Source of the DNA: Proteles cristata cristata
Lineage: Eukaryota; Chordata; Mammalia; Carnivora; Hyaenidae
DNA: 64,000 bases
NCBI GenBank assembly: GCA_017311185.1
Contig: JAESUZ010000966.1
Location: 62,001 to 126,000 of the forward strand
Direction: 5' to 3'
Every line of letters starts with the position of its first letter. Position 1 is the first letter of the stretch. The position numbers were made by a program, and so were the translations under genes. Positions 48,116 to 59,544 of the stretch are shown in pieces. The notes under the pieces were generated by a model. It searched no databases. It saw only the letters and a list, made by a program, of their open reading frames with translations, and had not been told where the DNA came from.

Positions 48116-48262
48116 AAGAGTCCCAGTTAAATTTACTAGATCTGTGATCCTGGACAGATCCTATCACCACCGTCTAACTTCCTTTATCTATGAAGTGGAC
48201 AATCAAAGCTACTTCACTGCCTACTTCATGGCAGAGTAATAGGTATCAAAGCACATACAGTA
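48116..48262 (+). mobile_element. MIR fragment
   Basis: 'agatctgtgatcctggacag', 'cttcctttatctatgaagtg' and 'gcagagtaataggtatcaaa'. Confidence 0.65.
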
Positions 48263-48562
48263 TATCAGGATGTGCTTTATAAACTCCAAATCATTGTTCA
48301 AATGTGAGTGATTGTGATTAAATCATATGTATGGACAAGGATGGAAGGTATGTAGCACTAACAAGAAAAGCAGGTTGAGGAGTGAGTCCAGAACCTGCAC
48401 CAGAGACACAGAAATGCACAAATGGATCATAGCAACAGAGAAAAGAGTCAAAGAGCAGCAGCAGTGAAGAGATCATGAAACTTAGATCCTTTCCACTTTA
48501 GGAAGTATCTTATATAAGCTAAGGTAGGACACAGAAAAAAGGTACAAACTTCTCCTTTCTCT

Positions 48563-48768
48563 CTCTCTCTTTTTAATGATCTCTTCTTAATGTTTATTTA
48601 TTTTTGAGAGAGAGAGAGCATGAAAGGGGTATAGAATGAGAATCTCAAGCAGGCTCCACACTGTTAGCACAGAGTTCCTCACAGGGCTTGAACTCATGAA
48701 CCGTGAGATCATGACCTGAGCCGAAATCAATAGTCAGATGCTTAACCGACTAAGCCACTCAGGTGCCC
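48563..48768 (-). mobile_element. SINEC SINE
   Basis: 'ttaatgtttatttatttttg', 'ctccacactgttagcacaga', 'gccactcaggtgccc'. The TSD is ctcctttctct (48552-48562) and ctcccttctct (48769-48779). Confidence 0.94.
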
Positions 48769-48979
48769 CTCCCTTCTCTTAATAGAGTAAAATTAAATAA
48801 ATATTCAGCATGTTTGAGCACCTACTGTGCACCCACATGGGATTGCAGGGGAGGAGTAGAGAGTCATGAGAGAGTGGGCTTACTTCTCTTTCTCCCACCT
48901 CAGTGAATGGCGTTATCATTCCTCAGTGGTCCAAACCAGAAACCTAAGAGTTATTCTAGAATTCTCCTCCTTGTCTCTG

Positions 48980-49705
48980 GCTCTTCTACTCTAATCGATC
49001 ATTAAATTTGGCTACCTACCACCTTTAAAACCTGTGTTGCCTCTCAATTCCTATTGCTGTGGTACTCACTTCATCAGGCCCTCATTATATCAACCTCCTA
49101 ATCAGCCTCCATACCATCTATCAGTCATCTTTTTCAACCACTGATTAGACCATATAACTCCTCCATGCAAAATTCTACAGTAGCTCTCCATCTCTGCGGC
49201 CTAAAGTTCACTGCCCTTAATGTGACAAGGCCCTCCATATTCTGCTCCCTAATATTGTGCCAGTTCTCTCACTAGATACTCTACCCACTTCCACCCAACT
49301 GCTTTCTAGTCCTGCCAAACCACTATAGTTTCTCTAATGTTTCATGCTTTCACCAGACTCGGTGACTTTTCTTCTGATGCTTTTACTGTTTGGAATATTC
49401 TTCTTCTCTCCCAAATAAAAATGGACCAAGTGTTGAAAACTAAGCTGAATCAATCATCTCTATTATGATGCTTTTTCTGCTTCCATTAGAACCTGCCCCT
49501 ACTCATACCTTTACACTTTCCCTGGACTCCACTTTGACTTCTATCATAACACCTAACACACATTATTGCACTTAAATGTTTATCTCCCCTGCTAGACTGG
49601 GCACTCCTTGAAGGCAGGCACGATGTGCTAATCATTATCCTCCAAGCTCCAGTACCTAGCACAGGACCTAGTATATCAAGCCTTCAATAAATGTTCATTG
49701 ATTAG
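48980..49705 (+). mobile_element. L2 LINE 3' end, long copy
   Basis: Longest plus-strand L2 here: 'gattagaccatataactcct', 'aaggccctccatattctgct', 'ctgtttggaatattcttctt', 'actgggcactccttgaaggc', 'cagtacctagcacaggacct' and 'caataaatgttcattgatta'. No open frame. Confidence 0.88.
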
Positions 49706-51640
49706 ATGAATAAGTAATCACCAGGAGAAGAATTTTAAAACATGGACTGAGCCCTCTAAGAATTCCCTCTCCAAGAGAGGATGATGCAAGACAGAATAAG
49801 CAAGTATTAAATTGTGTGTTGCAGACATTACGTACTGCAGGAGAGAACATACAATGCAGGTTCCCTAACTGGAGGAGAGTACATGGAGATGAGGAGACTT
49901 AAAGTGAGCCTCAAAGAACTACTAGAATTTGGACTTGGGAGTATATATGTGTGTCTGCATCTGAGGACATGTATGGGGGTCAGGGTGGGAGACCTGCAGA
50001 GGGATTTTAAGAAGGAGAATTAAACCTAAGGAATAAGATGAGCTTCCAAAGATTCAGGGGGATAATGTCAGCCCCCACACAGTACCAAATAAGCACATCT
50101 CCAGTTATTAAGGTGGCTTGCTCTTTCCTTTCTGAAAATGGAGAAATTAAATGATCTGGTTTGGAAACGCTGCCTCAGAAGCACTTGGCACACAGACTGA
50201 ATATGGAGCTACCGTCCTGGCAGAAGATAAATCAAATACAGAATGGCTCTGACAAAGCTTGGAACACGCAACAAAAACTGAAAGAGACAGGACCTGGATT
50301 CCAGCCATAACTAGTGAGTCAAGGTCTCTAAGGGGCAGCTGCAAGCAGGATGCTAGAAGAAAGAAGAGGAAGAAGCAGTACTTTTTCAAGAGACTAGCAT
50401 CTCCAGAAACAATCCTCTGCGCCCCCCCCCCAAAAGTAGCAATGAGATGCATTTAAAAAGTATTTTAAAATACAAGTGTGACAAACAGCAGGCAGATGTG
50501 CAGAAGCTGACATAGTCATTTCTGGGATTTAAAAATCGGGAAGCATTTGGAGAACTGAATCATCCCAATTCCCAGTACTGTGACATCCACATGATACCAA
50601 TATAACTGGCTGAGAGTTGACAAGTTCATGCAATCATCCTTTTTGACCATTTCTAGGATACCCAAGAAGTAGTTTTTATCGGCAGTTTTTACTGACATGA
50701 CTATCAGTCAAGTCAAATTCATCTTCTGGAGATTCTGTTGTCTCTCTCTGCAAATTAAACATGAAATATTCCTAGCTTGTGATGCTGATATTGGAAAAAT
50801 AGCTGGCCTTCCCACACCTTGCTCCATGGTGCCCTGGTCAGAAAAAAGAATCTGAGCCTGAGTGGAACCCACAGAAAGGAAGGAGCTGGGAATTGTACAG
50901 CATTGGACATTATGCCTAGGACTTCTGGAGAACTGATACAGATATGTAATAGAGGATAATGATAGGGGATAGAGATAGATGACAGACACAAATGATGAGC
51001 TAGAGATTGATGACCATAGGAGGATCACAGTCCATTCTAATTAATTTGAAGATATACTAACTTGTCACACAGGTTATATCTTGGCCAGCTTATGAACTTG
51101 AGCTGGACCTCCTGCCTGTAGATATACAGGAATATCTGAATACCTGTCACCTCTCCAGTGCAGGCTAGAAGCTCATGGAGCATGAAGCTCTGGACACAGC
51201 ACGTTCCCCAAGCACAAACACCTTCTTGCCTGCTCAGCCTTTTCCTCTGACTTTGCCCAGAATATCGTGAATCCTATCACTGTTTTATCCAGCTTAATAG
51301 TGATGCCTAGGCTTGGATCTCCCCAAAATATTTCAAACAAAGGTATATTTACTGCCTCCCAGAGCACCAAAAATGAACACAGGGCCTCACTTGCAGGGAT
51401 TCATGGCCTCAGCTTCCCCTGCCCTGACTTTAACAGGCAAGGATATGAGACAGCTTTGTACCTTCCTCTGGCCTATTCCCATCTGGCCAAGGCTGAGTCC
51501 ACACTGAAGGCACAAGGTAAGTGTCTTCATACCCTGACAAGCTGAACAAGTCCAACTCACTCACCACTGTAATTCTATGAGAGTTACTTTGCATCATATC
51601 AGGGGCTAACTGAAGGAGAATCATCACCTAGGAATATGGG
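49706..51640. other. Unique sequence
   Basis: A C9 run at about 50422, and 'gat'-rich sequence at 50945-51010. No gene or repeat family recognised. Confidence 0.4.
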
Positions 51641-52085
51641 CTTAGCTACTTCAGATGAAAGCTCAGCTCAAATGTAACTTTCCTCAGGAAAGCCTCCCAG
51701 ACTAGCTCACTCATTAAATAATTTAACACATTGTCCTCTTTTTTTCACTCAATACAATTGTTATTAATTGCCTAAATACTGTCCGATAGAACTTTCTTGA
51801 TAATGGAAATGTTCTCTATCTCTGTTGTCTAGTCGATTGGCCACGAGTTGCAGCTCACTACTGAGCACTGGCAATGTAGCTAGTATGACCAAGACACCAA
51901 GTTTTTAATTGCATTTAATTCTAATTAATTTAAGTTTAAATTGTTGCACTTAGCTAATGGCTACCATCACAGACAGCACCAGCAACTATAGAGTCTGTGC
52001 TTCATGAGGGCAAGGATTATGCTGGTATTTTTCCAACTTCGTATTCCCAGCACCTGCACAAGCAAGAATTCAATGAATACTTAAT
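51641..52085 (+). mobile_element. L2 3' end split by a hAT-type element
   Basis: L2 parts: 'gctcagctcaaatgtaactt', 'caggaaagcctcccagacta', and after the insertion 'gtgcttcatgagggcaagga', 'cccagcacctgcacaagc', 'attcaatgaatacttaatt'. Confidence 0.72.
51775..51990 (+). mobile_element. hAT-Charlie-like nonautonomous DNA transposon inside L2
   Basis: 'actgtccgatagaactttct', 'gataatggaaatgttctcta', 'ctactgagcactggcaatgt', 'ctaattaatttaagtttaaa' and 'ctaatggctaccatcacaga'. The ends 'actgtccgatag' and 'catcacagacagc' are degenerate inverted repeats. Family name not certain. Confidence 0.65.
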
Positions 52086-52249
52086 TACTTGATCAGTTAA
52101 TCAGACCTGATCAATCTACTGTTATTTATTTATTTAGCCCACTGGTATTAACTCTCTTGGAAGCTCTTTCACAAATGATTCCACAAAGTAATCACTAGAT
52201 ATTCAGGCTGAGTGGGGAACGGTATAAGCAGAGTAGTAAGGAAAAGGGG

Positions 52250-52460
52250 ACAGGAAGAAGAGAACGATCCAAGTACACATTCTACTCCAGATACTTACTA
52301 GTCATATGACCTTGGGAAAGTCATTTAACCTCACTGAGCCTCACGTTCTTGATCTGTACAATTTGGACAATCATATCTACCTAACTACCTACCTACCTAT
52401 TTAGGGTTGTTGTGATGGCAATATGAAAAAATGCATATAAAGCAATGCAAATATAAGTGG
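52250..52460 (+). mobile_element. MIR SINE
   Basis: 'gtcatatgaccttgggaaag', 'ttaacctcactgagcctcac' and 'gggttgttgtgatggcaata'. A (ctac)n run lies inside at 52379-52400. Confidence 0.88.
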
Positions 52461-52716
52461 TATCTAGATCACTGGTTTTTGGGAAGAAGAGGTTTAGCCA
52501 GACAAGGATGGCATAACCCAAGTAACTGAATTCTGTACAATAAAGTATATCCAGCAGATCCCTGGCATCTCTCCTGAGAAATTCCTTTTCTTCCTCTTTC
52601 AAGTAAATCCAAATAGGATTCTGCATGCCATGCTCCTATCTCCTCCTCTTCACATAGATAGTGACTTGGACAATATCTAGCCACCAAACTCATGATTCAA
52701 TGGCATCTTATACAGT

Positions 52717-52932
52717 AATTTTTTTTATTTTTTAACGTTTATTTATATTTGAGAGAGACACAGAGTGTGACTGGGGGAGGAGCAGAGAGAGAAGGAGACA
52801 CAGAATTCAAAGCAGGCTCCAGGCTCTGAGCTGTCAGCATAGAACCTGACGCGGGGCTCGAACCCATGAACTATGAGATCATGACCTGAGCTGAAGTTGG
52901 CTGCTTAACCAACTGAGCCACCTAGGCACCCC
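52717..52932 (-). mobile_element. SINEC_Fc SINE, first of a tandem minus-strand pair
   Basis: 'ttaacgtttatttatatttg', 'gagctgtcagcatagaacct', 'gagccacctaggcacccc'. Confidence 0.94.
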
Positions 52933-52937
52933 ACTGA

Positions 52938-53143
52938 CTTTTTTTTTTAAGTTTTATTTATCTTGAAAGACAGAAAAAGAGTGCAAGTGGGGGAGGAGCT
53001 GAGAGAGAGGAAGAGAGAATCCCAAGCAAGCTCCACACTAGCACGGAGCCTGATGCGGGGCTCAAACTCACAAACTGCGAGATCATCACCTGAGCCAAAA
53101 CCAAGAATTGGACACTAAACTGACTGAGCCACCCAGGCGCCCC
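52938..53143 (-). mobile_element. SINEC SINE, second of the pair
   Basis: 'aagttttatttatcttgaaa', 'gagatcatcacctgagcc', 'gagccacccaggcgcccc'. The junction 'actgactttttt' (52933) and right flank 'acagtgactttttctt' (53145) are copies of one target. Confidence 0.94.
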
Positions 53144-53159
53144 AACAGTGACTTTTTCT

Positions 53160-53750
53160 TCACTTCATACAAGCTTCCTAAAGCTACACAATCACCTCTA
53201 CATTGGCCACTGTCGCGATGAAGCCTGGTCTGAGTATTTATCATGACAATGGGTATCTGTCTTTGGTCCCCCTTACCTTATCAATACAGTCATTAGAAGA
53301 AATGGCAGCATTTCCAGCTGTGATGCTTAGTGTGAGAAACAGCATTCACAGTTTGGGACTGATAGCTACAGTTAAAGGTAGGAGACTTGCTGATCCGAAC
53401 ATCCCTTATACTGCTTCTTATGACCAAGGGCAATGTTGCCACAGAAATCATTTGCATTGCAAAGACCATCCAACCTTCCCATTTCAGGGTAAAGTTGAAA
53501 AATATTTCAAAATCTGGAAAATAAAATCCATAATTCTAATTTTCAAAAAATTCTGGACCTTATGCATCTACCTAAAACCAGTCCATCTCCAATACAGAAA
53601 TCAATAAATTATAAATTATCTACTTCAGAGCTAGAACAATAAAAACCCAGATCCAGATCCTAATGAGGTCCTGCCTTAATTAAGGCATACTATAGCTTCC
53701 AGTTTTGTCAAGTGATGTACGGAAAAGTGACAGAACATCATGTTATCTGC
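53160..53750. other. Unique sequence with a 134-codon open frame
   Basis: The frame 53203-53607 (+) starts ATGGCCACTG-like at a SINE edge and contains 'ADPNIPYTASYDQGQCC'. I recognise no family, signal peptide or domain. Position beside two SINEs and lack of flanking exon signals argue for chance. Confidence 0.35.
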
Positions 53751-53754
53751 GCTC

Positions 53755-53900
53755 AAAAGGCCTTTAGAAACCATTTAATCCAGCATCCCTCTTTTATAGA
53801 TAAGGAACTAAAACTCAGAGAGAACATGACTTTTCTATTCTACAGGCACACAAACTATTAGCAGAACTTTGTACCCAAGACTCCAGATTCAAAGGTATAT
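53755..53900 (-). mobile_element. MIR fragment, reverse orientation
   Basis: 'aaaccatttaatccagcatc', 'cttttatagataaggaacta' and 'aaactcagagagaacatgac'. Confidence 0.7.
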
Positions 53901-53968
53901 GTGGTGGTTGAGTGAAAATTACATAATGTTAAGACTCAGACCTGAATTTAAATACACGCCTGAATTCT

Positions 53969-54187
53969 GGGGCACCTGGATGGTTCTCAGTTGGTTAAGC
54001 ATACAACTATTGATTTCTGCTCATGTCATCATCTCACAGTCTTGGGTTCATGCCACATAAAGGGCTCAAAGCTGAGCATGGAGCCTGCTTAAGATTCTCT
54101 CTCCTTCTCCATCTGCCCTTCCCCTGCTTGCACACACTGTCTTAACTGCACTTTCTCTCTTTCTCTTAAAAAAAAAAAAAAAAAAAG
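53969..54187 (+). mobile_element. Older-type SINEC SINE
   Basis: 'ggggcacctggatggttctc', 'gctgagcatggagcctgctt', 'aagattctctctccttctcc', then A19. The 'gctgagcatggagcctgc' body marks the older carnivore form. Confidence 0.9.
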
Positions 54188-54188
54188 A

Positions 54189-54675
54189 TTACAGACATGC
54201 TTTCTGCAAGTAGGTTACTTGGAAGAAATCTAAACTTCTTTTGAAGGTTTTGAACTTATACAGACCAAGGAATAGGCAGAGATTCATGCTAATTACAACT
54301 AGGTCTGACATTACGATTGTAACCTAACTTGTGAGGCATGAACATCTCAAGCTTGATAGAATAGAATGTTTATCAACTGAATCCATTTCTCCCAGCTGCC
54401 TTGTTCCTAATCTAGCTTCCACGGAGATGACATTTAATCCCTGGGAGCCAAATGCTTCTATCAGAGGCAGGTTGGTTGAGAGACAAAGACCTGAAAGTCA
54501 AAGCTTCTTAAGTACCCTCAAGGAAAGGGGCAAAGCAGCATGACCAAGTACTGTTCACTAGCTCCAGAGGAGGAAGAAGGGGAGAGGTGAGCAATGGTCA
54601 AATACAGCTTCAATGGCAATATTCCCAATGACCTTTCTAAAGACCAATTCTAGGTTAGTTTTGATACTTCCTCTA
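54189..54675. other. Unique sequence
   Basis: Nothing recognised. Confidence 0.4.
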
Positions 54676-54689
54676 AAATAATATTTTCT

Positions 54690-54910
54690 GGGGCGCCTGG
54701 TGGCTTAGTCGGTTAAGCGTCCGACTTTCGCTTAGGTCATGATCTCGCGGTTCGTGGGTTTGAGCCCCGCGTCCGGCTCTGTGCTGACTGCCAGCTCAGA
54801 GCCTGAGCCTGTTTCAGTCTGTGACTCCCTCTCTCTCTGACCCTCCCCTGCTCACGCTGTCTCTCTCTCTCCTAGAAATAAATAAAACATTAAAAAAAAA
54901 AATTTTTTTT
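54690..54910 (+). mobile_element. SINEC, 'ctgactgcc' subfamily
   Basis: Diagnostic changes: 'ggcttagtcgg', 'cgcttaggtcatgatc', 'gctgactgccagctcagagc' and 'tcctagaaataaat'. Many CpGs kept ('cgtccgac', 'ctcgcggttcg'). The TSD aaataatattttct is exact at 54676-54689 and 54911-54924. Confidence 0.96.
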
Positions 54911-55137
54911 AAATAATATTTTCTTCTCTTCCTTGGTTCATCTTTCACAGATAGTCCCCGTAGCCTCCAGGCTTTCTGGAATTTTCATTAACACCTCCAG
55001 ATATCCCAAAGATAACTTGTATATTCAATCCCTGTTATTTTCTGATAACACCCAGGTAGAAAGTCCCTGAAGAGAGAACAAAAACTTAACATGATATATG
55101 TGAAAAAAGCCTCCTCCTTTTAGTACCCTGAGGCCCC

Positions 55138-55267
55138 TGTTTCAGTGGTTCTCAAAGGCAGTGTACATAAGAATCGCCTGAGGAAAACATAGAGCTTCCC
55201 TGAGCCCCAACCAGAGAGATTCTAATTAAGTTTGAAATAGCACTCAGGAAACTGCATTTTTAACAAG
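55138..55267 (+). mobile_element. hAT fragment (MER20/MER5-like)
   Basis: 'cagtggttctcaaaggcagt', 'aagaatcgcctgaggaaaac' and 'actgcatttttaacaag'. The right end is interrupted by the SINE block and not recovered beyond it. Confidence 0.75.
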
Positions 55268-55281
55268 ACCTTTAACTGCTT

Positions 55282-55503
55282 TTTTTTTTTAATATTTTTA
55301 TTTATTTCTAGGAGAGAGAGAGAGAGAGACAGCGTGAGCAGGGGAGGGTCAGAGAGAGAGGAGTCACAGACTCCAAAACAGGCTTCAGGCTCTGAGCTGG
55401 CAGTCAGCACAGAGCCCGACGCGGGGCTCGAACCCACGAACCGCGAGATCATGACCTAAGTGAAAGCCGGACGCTTAACCAACTAAGCCACCTAGGCGCC
55501 CCA
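55282..55503 (-). mobile_element. SINEC 'ctgactgcc' subfamily, copy A of a compound block
   Basis: Complete from T-tail and 'tttatttctaggagag' to 'gccacctaggcgcccc'. The left TSD acctttaactgctt (55268-55281) is present, but no matching TSD follows its head; instead 137 bp of other sequence. Confidence 0.95.
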
Positions 55504-55640
55504 GTAATCCTTAATCGTATTAATGGTTGGTGACTATCTATTTGTTGATGATTTCATTAATGTCTCTGTTGCTCACTAGACTTCAAACGCCAACAGAGCT
55601 AAATTTTGTCTTGTCTATTTTATTCTCTATTTTAGGGCCT
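55504..55640. other. Foreign segment between two SINE copies (L2/MIR-like end)
   Basis: 'ctcactagacttcaaacgcc' and 'ttttagggcctagg' recall the '...gactgtaagctcc...cccagngcctag' end of L2/MIR. It is cut off at 'ggcctagg', where SINE copy B begins. Confidence 0.5.
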
Positions 55641-55823
55641 AGGAGAGAGACAGCGTGAGCAGGGGAGGGTCAGAGAGAGAGGAAGTCACAGACTGAAACA
55701 GGCTCCAGGCTCTGAGCCGGCAGTCAGCACAGAGCCCGACGTGGGGCTCGAACCCACGAACCGCGAGATCATGACCTAAGTGAAAGTGGGACCCTTAACC
55801 AACTAAGCCACCCAGGCGCCCCA
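55641..55823 (-). mobile_element. SINEC 'ctgactgcc' subfamily, copy B, lacking its tail
   Basis: Nearly identical to copy A but starts at 'aggagagagacagcgtgagc' with no T-tail, and ends 'gagccacccaggcgcccc'. It is followed at once by acctttaactgctt (55824-55837), the TSD partner of copy A. Confidence 0.95.
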
Positions 55824-55845
55824 ACCTTTAACTGCTTCTTATATA

Positions 55846-56195
55846 GATGACATATGAGTCTGCTTGGGCTAATGCAACAAAACAGAAAATTTATTTCTCA
55901 CAGTTTTAGAGGCTGGAAATCTAATAGCGGTGTTGGCAGCTTTGGTTTCTCCCGAGGCCTCTCTCCTTGGCTTGCAGGTAGCTGTCAAGTTTCTGGGTCC
56001 TCACATGGCCTTTTCACTGTGAATCTACATCCCTCAGGTCTCTCCCTCTTCATCTAATGACACCAGTCCCACTGGATTAGAAACTCACCCTTGTGACACT
56101 TAATTTTAATTACCTCCTTAAAGGCCCTATCTCCAAACAGAGTCAAATTATTGGTTAGGGCATCAATGTACATATTGGACAAACTTTACTCGGAA
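55846..56195 (-). mobile_element. MLT1A-like LTR, reverse orientation
   Basis: 'gagtctgcttgggctaatgc', 'aatttatttctcacagtttt', 'gtcctcacatggccttttca', 'taattacctccttaaaggcc', 'ctatctccaaacagagtcaa' and 'aggg...catcaatgtacat'. Solo LTR. Confidence 0.88.
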
Positions 56196-56540
56196 AAATA
56201 ATGATGGCTGAAATGTAAAATACGGAATTATAGTCAGTCAGAAATAGCTACCCAGAAGCCATGGTAAGCAGATTCTAGGCTGACTAGAGGAGAAACTGCA
56301 AAAGTAATTAAAATGCCCCTGGTTTCATTGAAAGTCCAAGGTAGAAGAATTTTACAAATACACTCACAACACTGACAAGTGCCAAATAAATACAGTAATC
56401 ATATAATTTATCATTCATATCAGGGCATTTGAGAGTAGAACAAGGCAACAGGCATAAACTGAGAATTATCCTGAGGTAAGCCAGGCCCTCTGGTCATCCT
56501 GTAGATACCTTCTTAAATGTTCAGGAACAAAGTCAGCTTT
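56196..56540. other. Unique sequence
   Basis: Nothing recognised. Confidence 0.4.
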
Positions 56541-56556
56541 AAAAGGTAGTTAGCAG

Positions 56557-56771
56557 GGGCACCTGGGTGGCTCAGTTGGTTAAGTGTCCGACTCTTGGTT
56601 TCAGCTCAGGTCATGACCTCACAGTTCGTAGGTTCGAATCCCACTGTCAGCACAGAGCCCACCTGGAATTCTCTCACCCTCTCTCTCTGCCCCTGCCCCA
56701 CTTGTTCTCTCTCTCTCTCTCTCTCTCTCAAAACAAATAAATAAACTTAAAGTTTTTTAAATAAAATAAAT
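56557..56771 (+). mobile_element. SINEC SINE with perfect 16-bp TSD
   Basis: 'gggcacctgggtggctcagt', B box 'taggttcgaatcccac', a (CT)n run of about 24 bp at 56706-56730. The TSD aaaaggtagttagcag is exact at 56541-56556 and 56772-56787. Confidence 0.96.
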
Positions 56772-56954
56772 AAAAGGTAGTTAGCAGTCTAATCCATTTG
56801 CTTTTACTGCACACCTACTACAATGATTTCCTTCCCAGTGAATTCATGTTACAATCTATAAATAGTACTTGGGAGGGTATTACGTGTAGTGGGGTTGGAG
56901 AGAAGTGAGCGGGAATGCATGAAATCATTATCGCTTATTAATGTCTCAGCTTGG

Positions 56955-57105
56955 ATTAGTTTTCCTGCTATAGGATAGGTATGCTTTGACAAAGGAAAAG
57001 GGAAAGGGGCATGGACGAGGAAGCCGAGGCTCCAAGAATTGCCCAAGGTTACATAACCCGTAAGTGGAGAGGCTGTTTTCCAACTCAAATCTTCTGCCTC
57101 CTCTT
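56955..57105 (-). mobile_element. MIR fragment, reverse orientation
   Basis: 'gaggaagccgaggctccaag', 'aattgcccaaggttacataa' and 'cccgtaagtggagaggctg'. Confidence 0.78.
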
Positions 57106-57216
57106 CTGGTGTTCCTGTCTATAAATTACACTTCAAGATCTTCAGGAAGTAACAGTCTTACTTGAGTGTCAGGATTCTGGGCAGCCAATGCACAGAAAAA
57201 TCCTGGAGCACAGACA

Positions 57217-57750
57217 TGTACAGTAACAGAATAATGCCCCCCCCCAATCCTCCTACCCACCCCTGCAAAGATGTCCACATCCTAACCCTCAAAATCTGAA
57301 AACATGTTAGGCTATACAGCAAAAGGAAACTAAGGCTGCAGATGGAATTAAGATTGCTAATTAGCTGACTTTATAAAACAGAGATTATCTTAGATGAGTT
57401 GAGTGGGTCCAATATAGTAGAAAGGGTCCTGAACAGTAGAAGAGGAAGGCAGGAAAATAGTTCAGAGTGATGCCACATGAGAAAGATTTGACTAGTCATT
57501 GCTGGCTTTGAATATGGAGGATGGAGCCACAAGCCAAGGAATGAAGCCTCTAGAAGCTGGACAAGGAAAGGAAACGGTCTCCTCTAGAGCCACCAAGGAA
57601 GGAATTCGGCCCTGCTGACGCCTTGATTTTTAACCAAGAGAGACCCATTTGGGACTTGAGACCTCCAGAACTGTAAGATAATAAATTTGTATTGTTTAAG
57701 CCACTAAGTCTGTGATGATTTGTTAGAGAAGCAATGGAAAAGTAACAAAA
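57217..57750 (+). mobile_element. MLT1-type LTR
   Basis: 'gcaaagatgtccacatccta', 'gattgctaattagctgactt', 'cagagtgatgccacatgaga', 'agccacaagccaaggaatg', 'gccctgctgacgccttgatt' and 'ctccagaactgtaagataat'. C9 near its start. Confidence 0.88.
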
Positions 57751-58955
57751 CACAGCAGGAAGAGTAACAGGATGAGACAGTAAGCATAAGGTGGGGGGAG
57801 GGGGTGAGAAAGAGTACCCCCATGCCCCCATGCGTGTGTGCACACATACACTACACAGACTCAACAGAGTTGAGGTAATTTGCCTTCTAAGGCAAACTTT
57901 GTCTACTCTGCTATTCTGCCCAACAGGTAAAATTAGTAGACACTCTAGAGAATAGTCTGGTTTTAATGTACTCTTCTTTTTATGTAAGTAACCTTGAAGG
58001 CGTTTTCTAGTATTCAAAATCTGCATGAATAAACCACTCATTTGATAATGTTACAATTGCTCATCTGATCTCCAGGACAGGTACAAAGTGTCCTCCTTCT
58101 CAATATATCTCTCTGCAAAGATTCAGCATTTTAAAACCAGAACTTCAAATAGGGTAAATAAGAGAAAAGAGATTGATATAAAATGTTTCCCTTCCAGACA
58201 ATTTTCCTCTGCACAGAACATCTCTTCCTGCATGACCCAAGGATGATTTTGCCAATGGCTTGCACAAGCATGAAATTCTATTTACTCTGCATTTATTTTT
58301 CTATTACTTGATTCCATGGAGAAAGAAGAGTGTTAACCAATTACAGAGGAAGTGAACTCTAAAAGTGGTCTTCTCAATTGATAATCAGATTTTCAGGGCC
58401 AGGGCTTCAACTATGAATATATTGCATGGTCTCAGAGAGGGACCCTGAGCTGGGCTCTAACACAGTTCCAATTCTGACAACATCGAAATGCTAATAGCTC
58501 TGCAAGTTTCACTACTTTGAGCACTGTAGCAAGAGCAATGCCTTATCAATCTGTAAACCAACAACCTACAAAGGGATTTCTCTTCAACTGAATTAGTTAA
58601 GCAGGTGGGTGACTCGCTCATGAGGCTTAACATTTTCATCAAACACAGTCTCTGACCAGAAAACATCCAGTTCTTTCTAAGATCTGAGTGGTTAATATGC
58701 ACAGGAGAGAAGAAAAATTAGCCAATTCATAAAGTAGGATTCAGTTAACACTTCACTGGAAAGGGAAATAGTTTCTTAGCATACAGAATCTATAACTTGA
58801 TTTCAGGCAAGACTAACCTTATAGAGGGTCTTCACCCTTAGATCTTCCTTTAGTCTTAGTTCATTGTGATTCTATGAATATTCCAACCACTACCATTAGT
58901 ACCATCAAAACAGGATTAAAATTTCAAAGTCTACGTCTGTAGTGGATTGTGGTAT
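57751..58955. other. Unique sequence
   Basis: G-rich at 57790-57805. No family or exon recognised. Confidence 0.4.
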
Positions 58956-58959
58956 CATC

Positions 58960-59240
58960 TGGCTAGCATAATATTCCTTCCCCCATTCTTCTTGTAACCA
59001 AGCATCCCTTCCTATGGGAAATTCATTCCATGAGGTTTAAGTGAGACCATCATCTCATAAGCCTGACTCTCCAGACCAGGTGAACTGGCAGGTGACTCAC
59101 CCCCACTTCATCCATCTAGCCACTGCAATTAGTTCAGGCATAGGTACCTGAAGCAAGCTAGAATGAGAGTCTCCTCTAAGAGCTGATATGTAAACTATGA
59201 CAGTGAATAGTTCTGTTTTGATTTTTTTCTTTCTCCAAGA
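58960..59240. other. Possible ancient repeat, family not identified
   Basis: The run 'tgaactggcaggtgactcac', 'gttcaggcataggtacctga' resembles old LTR/DNA elements of the '...caggcatgggcacctgacc' kind. Not assigned. Confidence 0.3.
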
Positions 59241-59544
59241 CTACAAACTATAAGGATTATAAAATCCAAAGCTGCTGTGGCCATATTTCAAGCCATATGG
59301 AGAAAGCTTACCCAAGAATGTAGCCATATACAGGAAAAGAGAGTCAAGAGGTGTAAAGAGAGTGATATCCCTGACTGCACTGCTTAAGGCCCTAAATCCA
59401 GACATGTCTGAAATCAGACAATCCCCGGACATTTTGGGTAAACCAAAACATTCCTTTTTGCTTCAGGGAGCTTGAGTTTGTATAAATTGTAACCAAAATA
59501 TCCTAATACAGCTTCTCAGGGCCTGTTTTATCCTCTCAACCACA

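Noticed and set aside
53203..53607. 134-codon frame beginning with MATVAMKPG
   Set aside because: Looked like a possible retrogene, but no family, A-tail, TSD or frameshift pattern of a known gene could be recognised.
57550..58041. 163-codon minus-strand open frame
   Set aside because: Its C-terminal half is antisense to the MLT1-type LTR at 57217-57750; no domain recognised.
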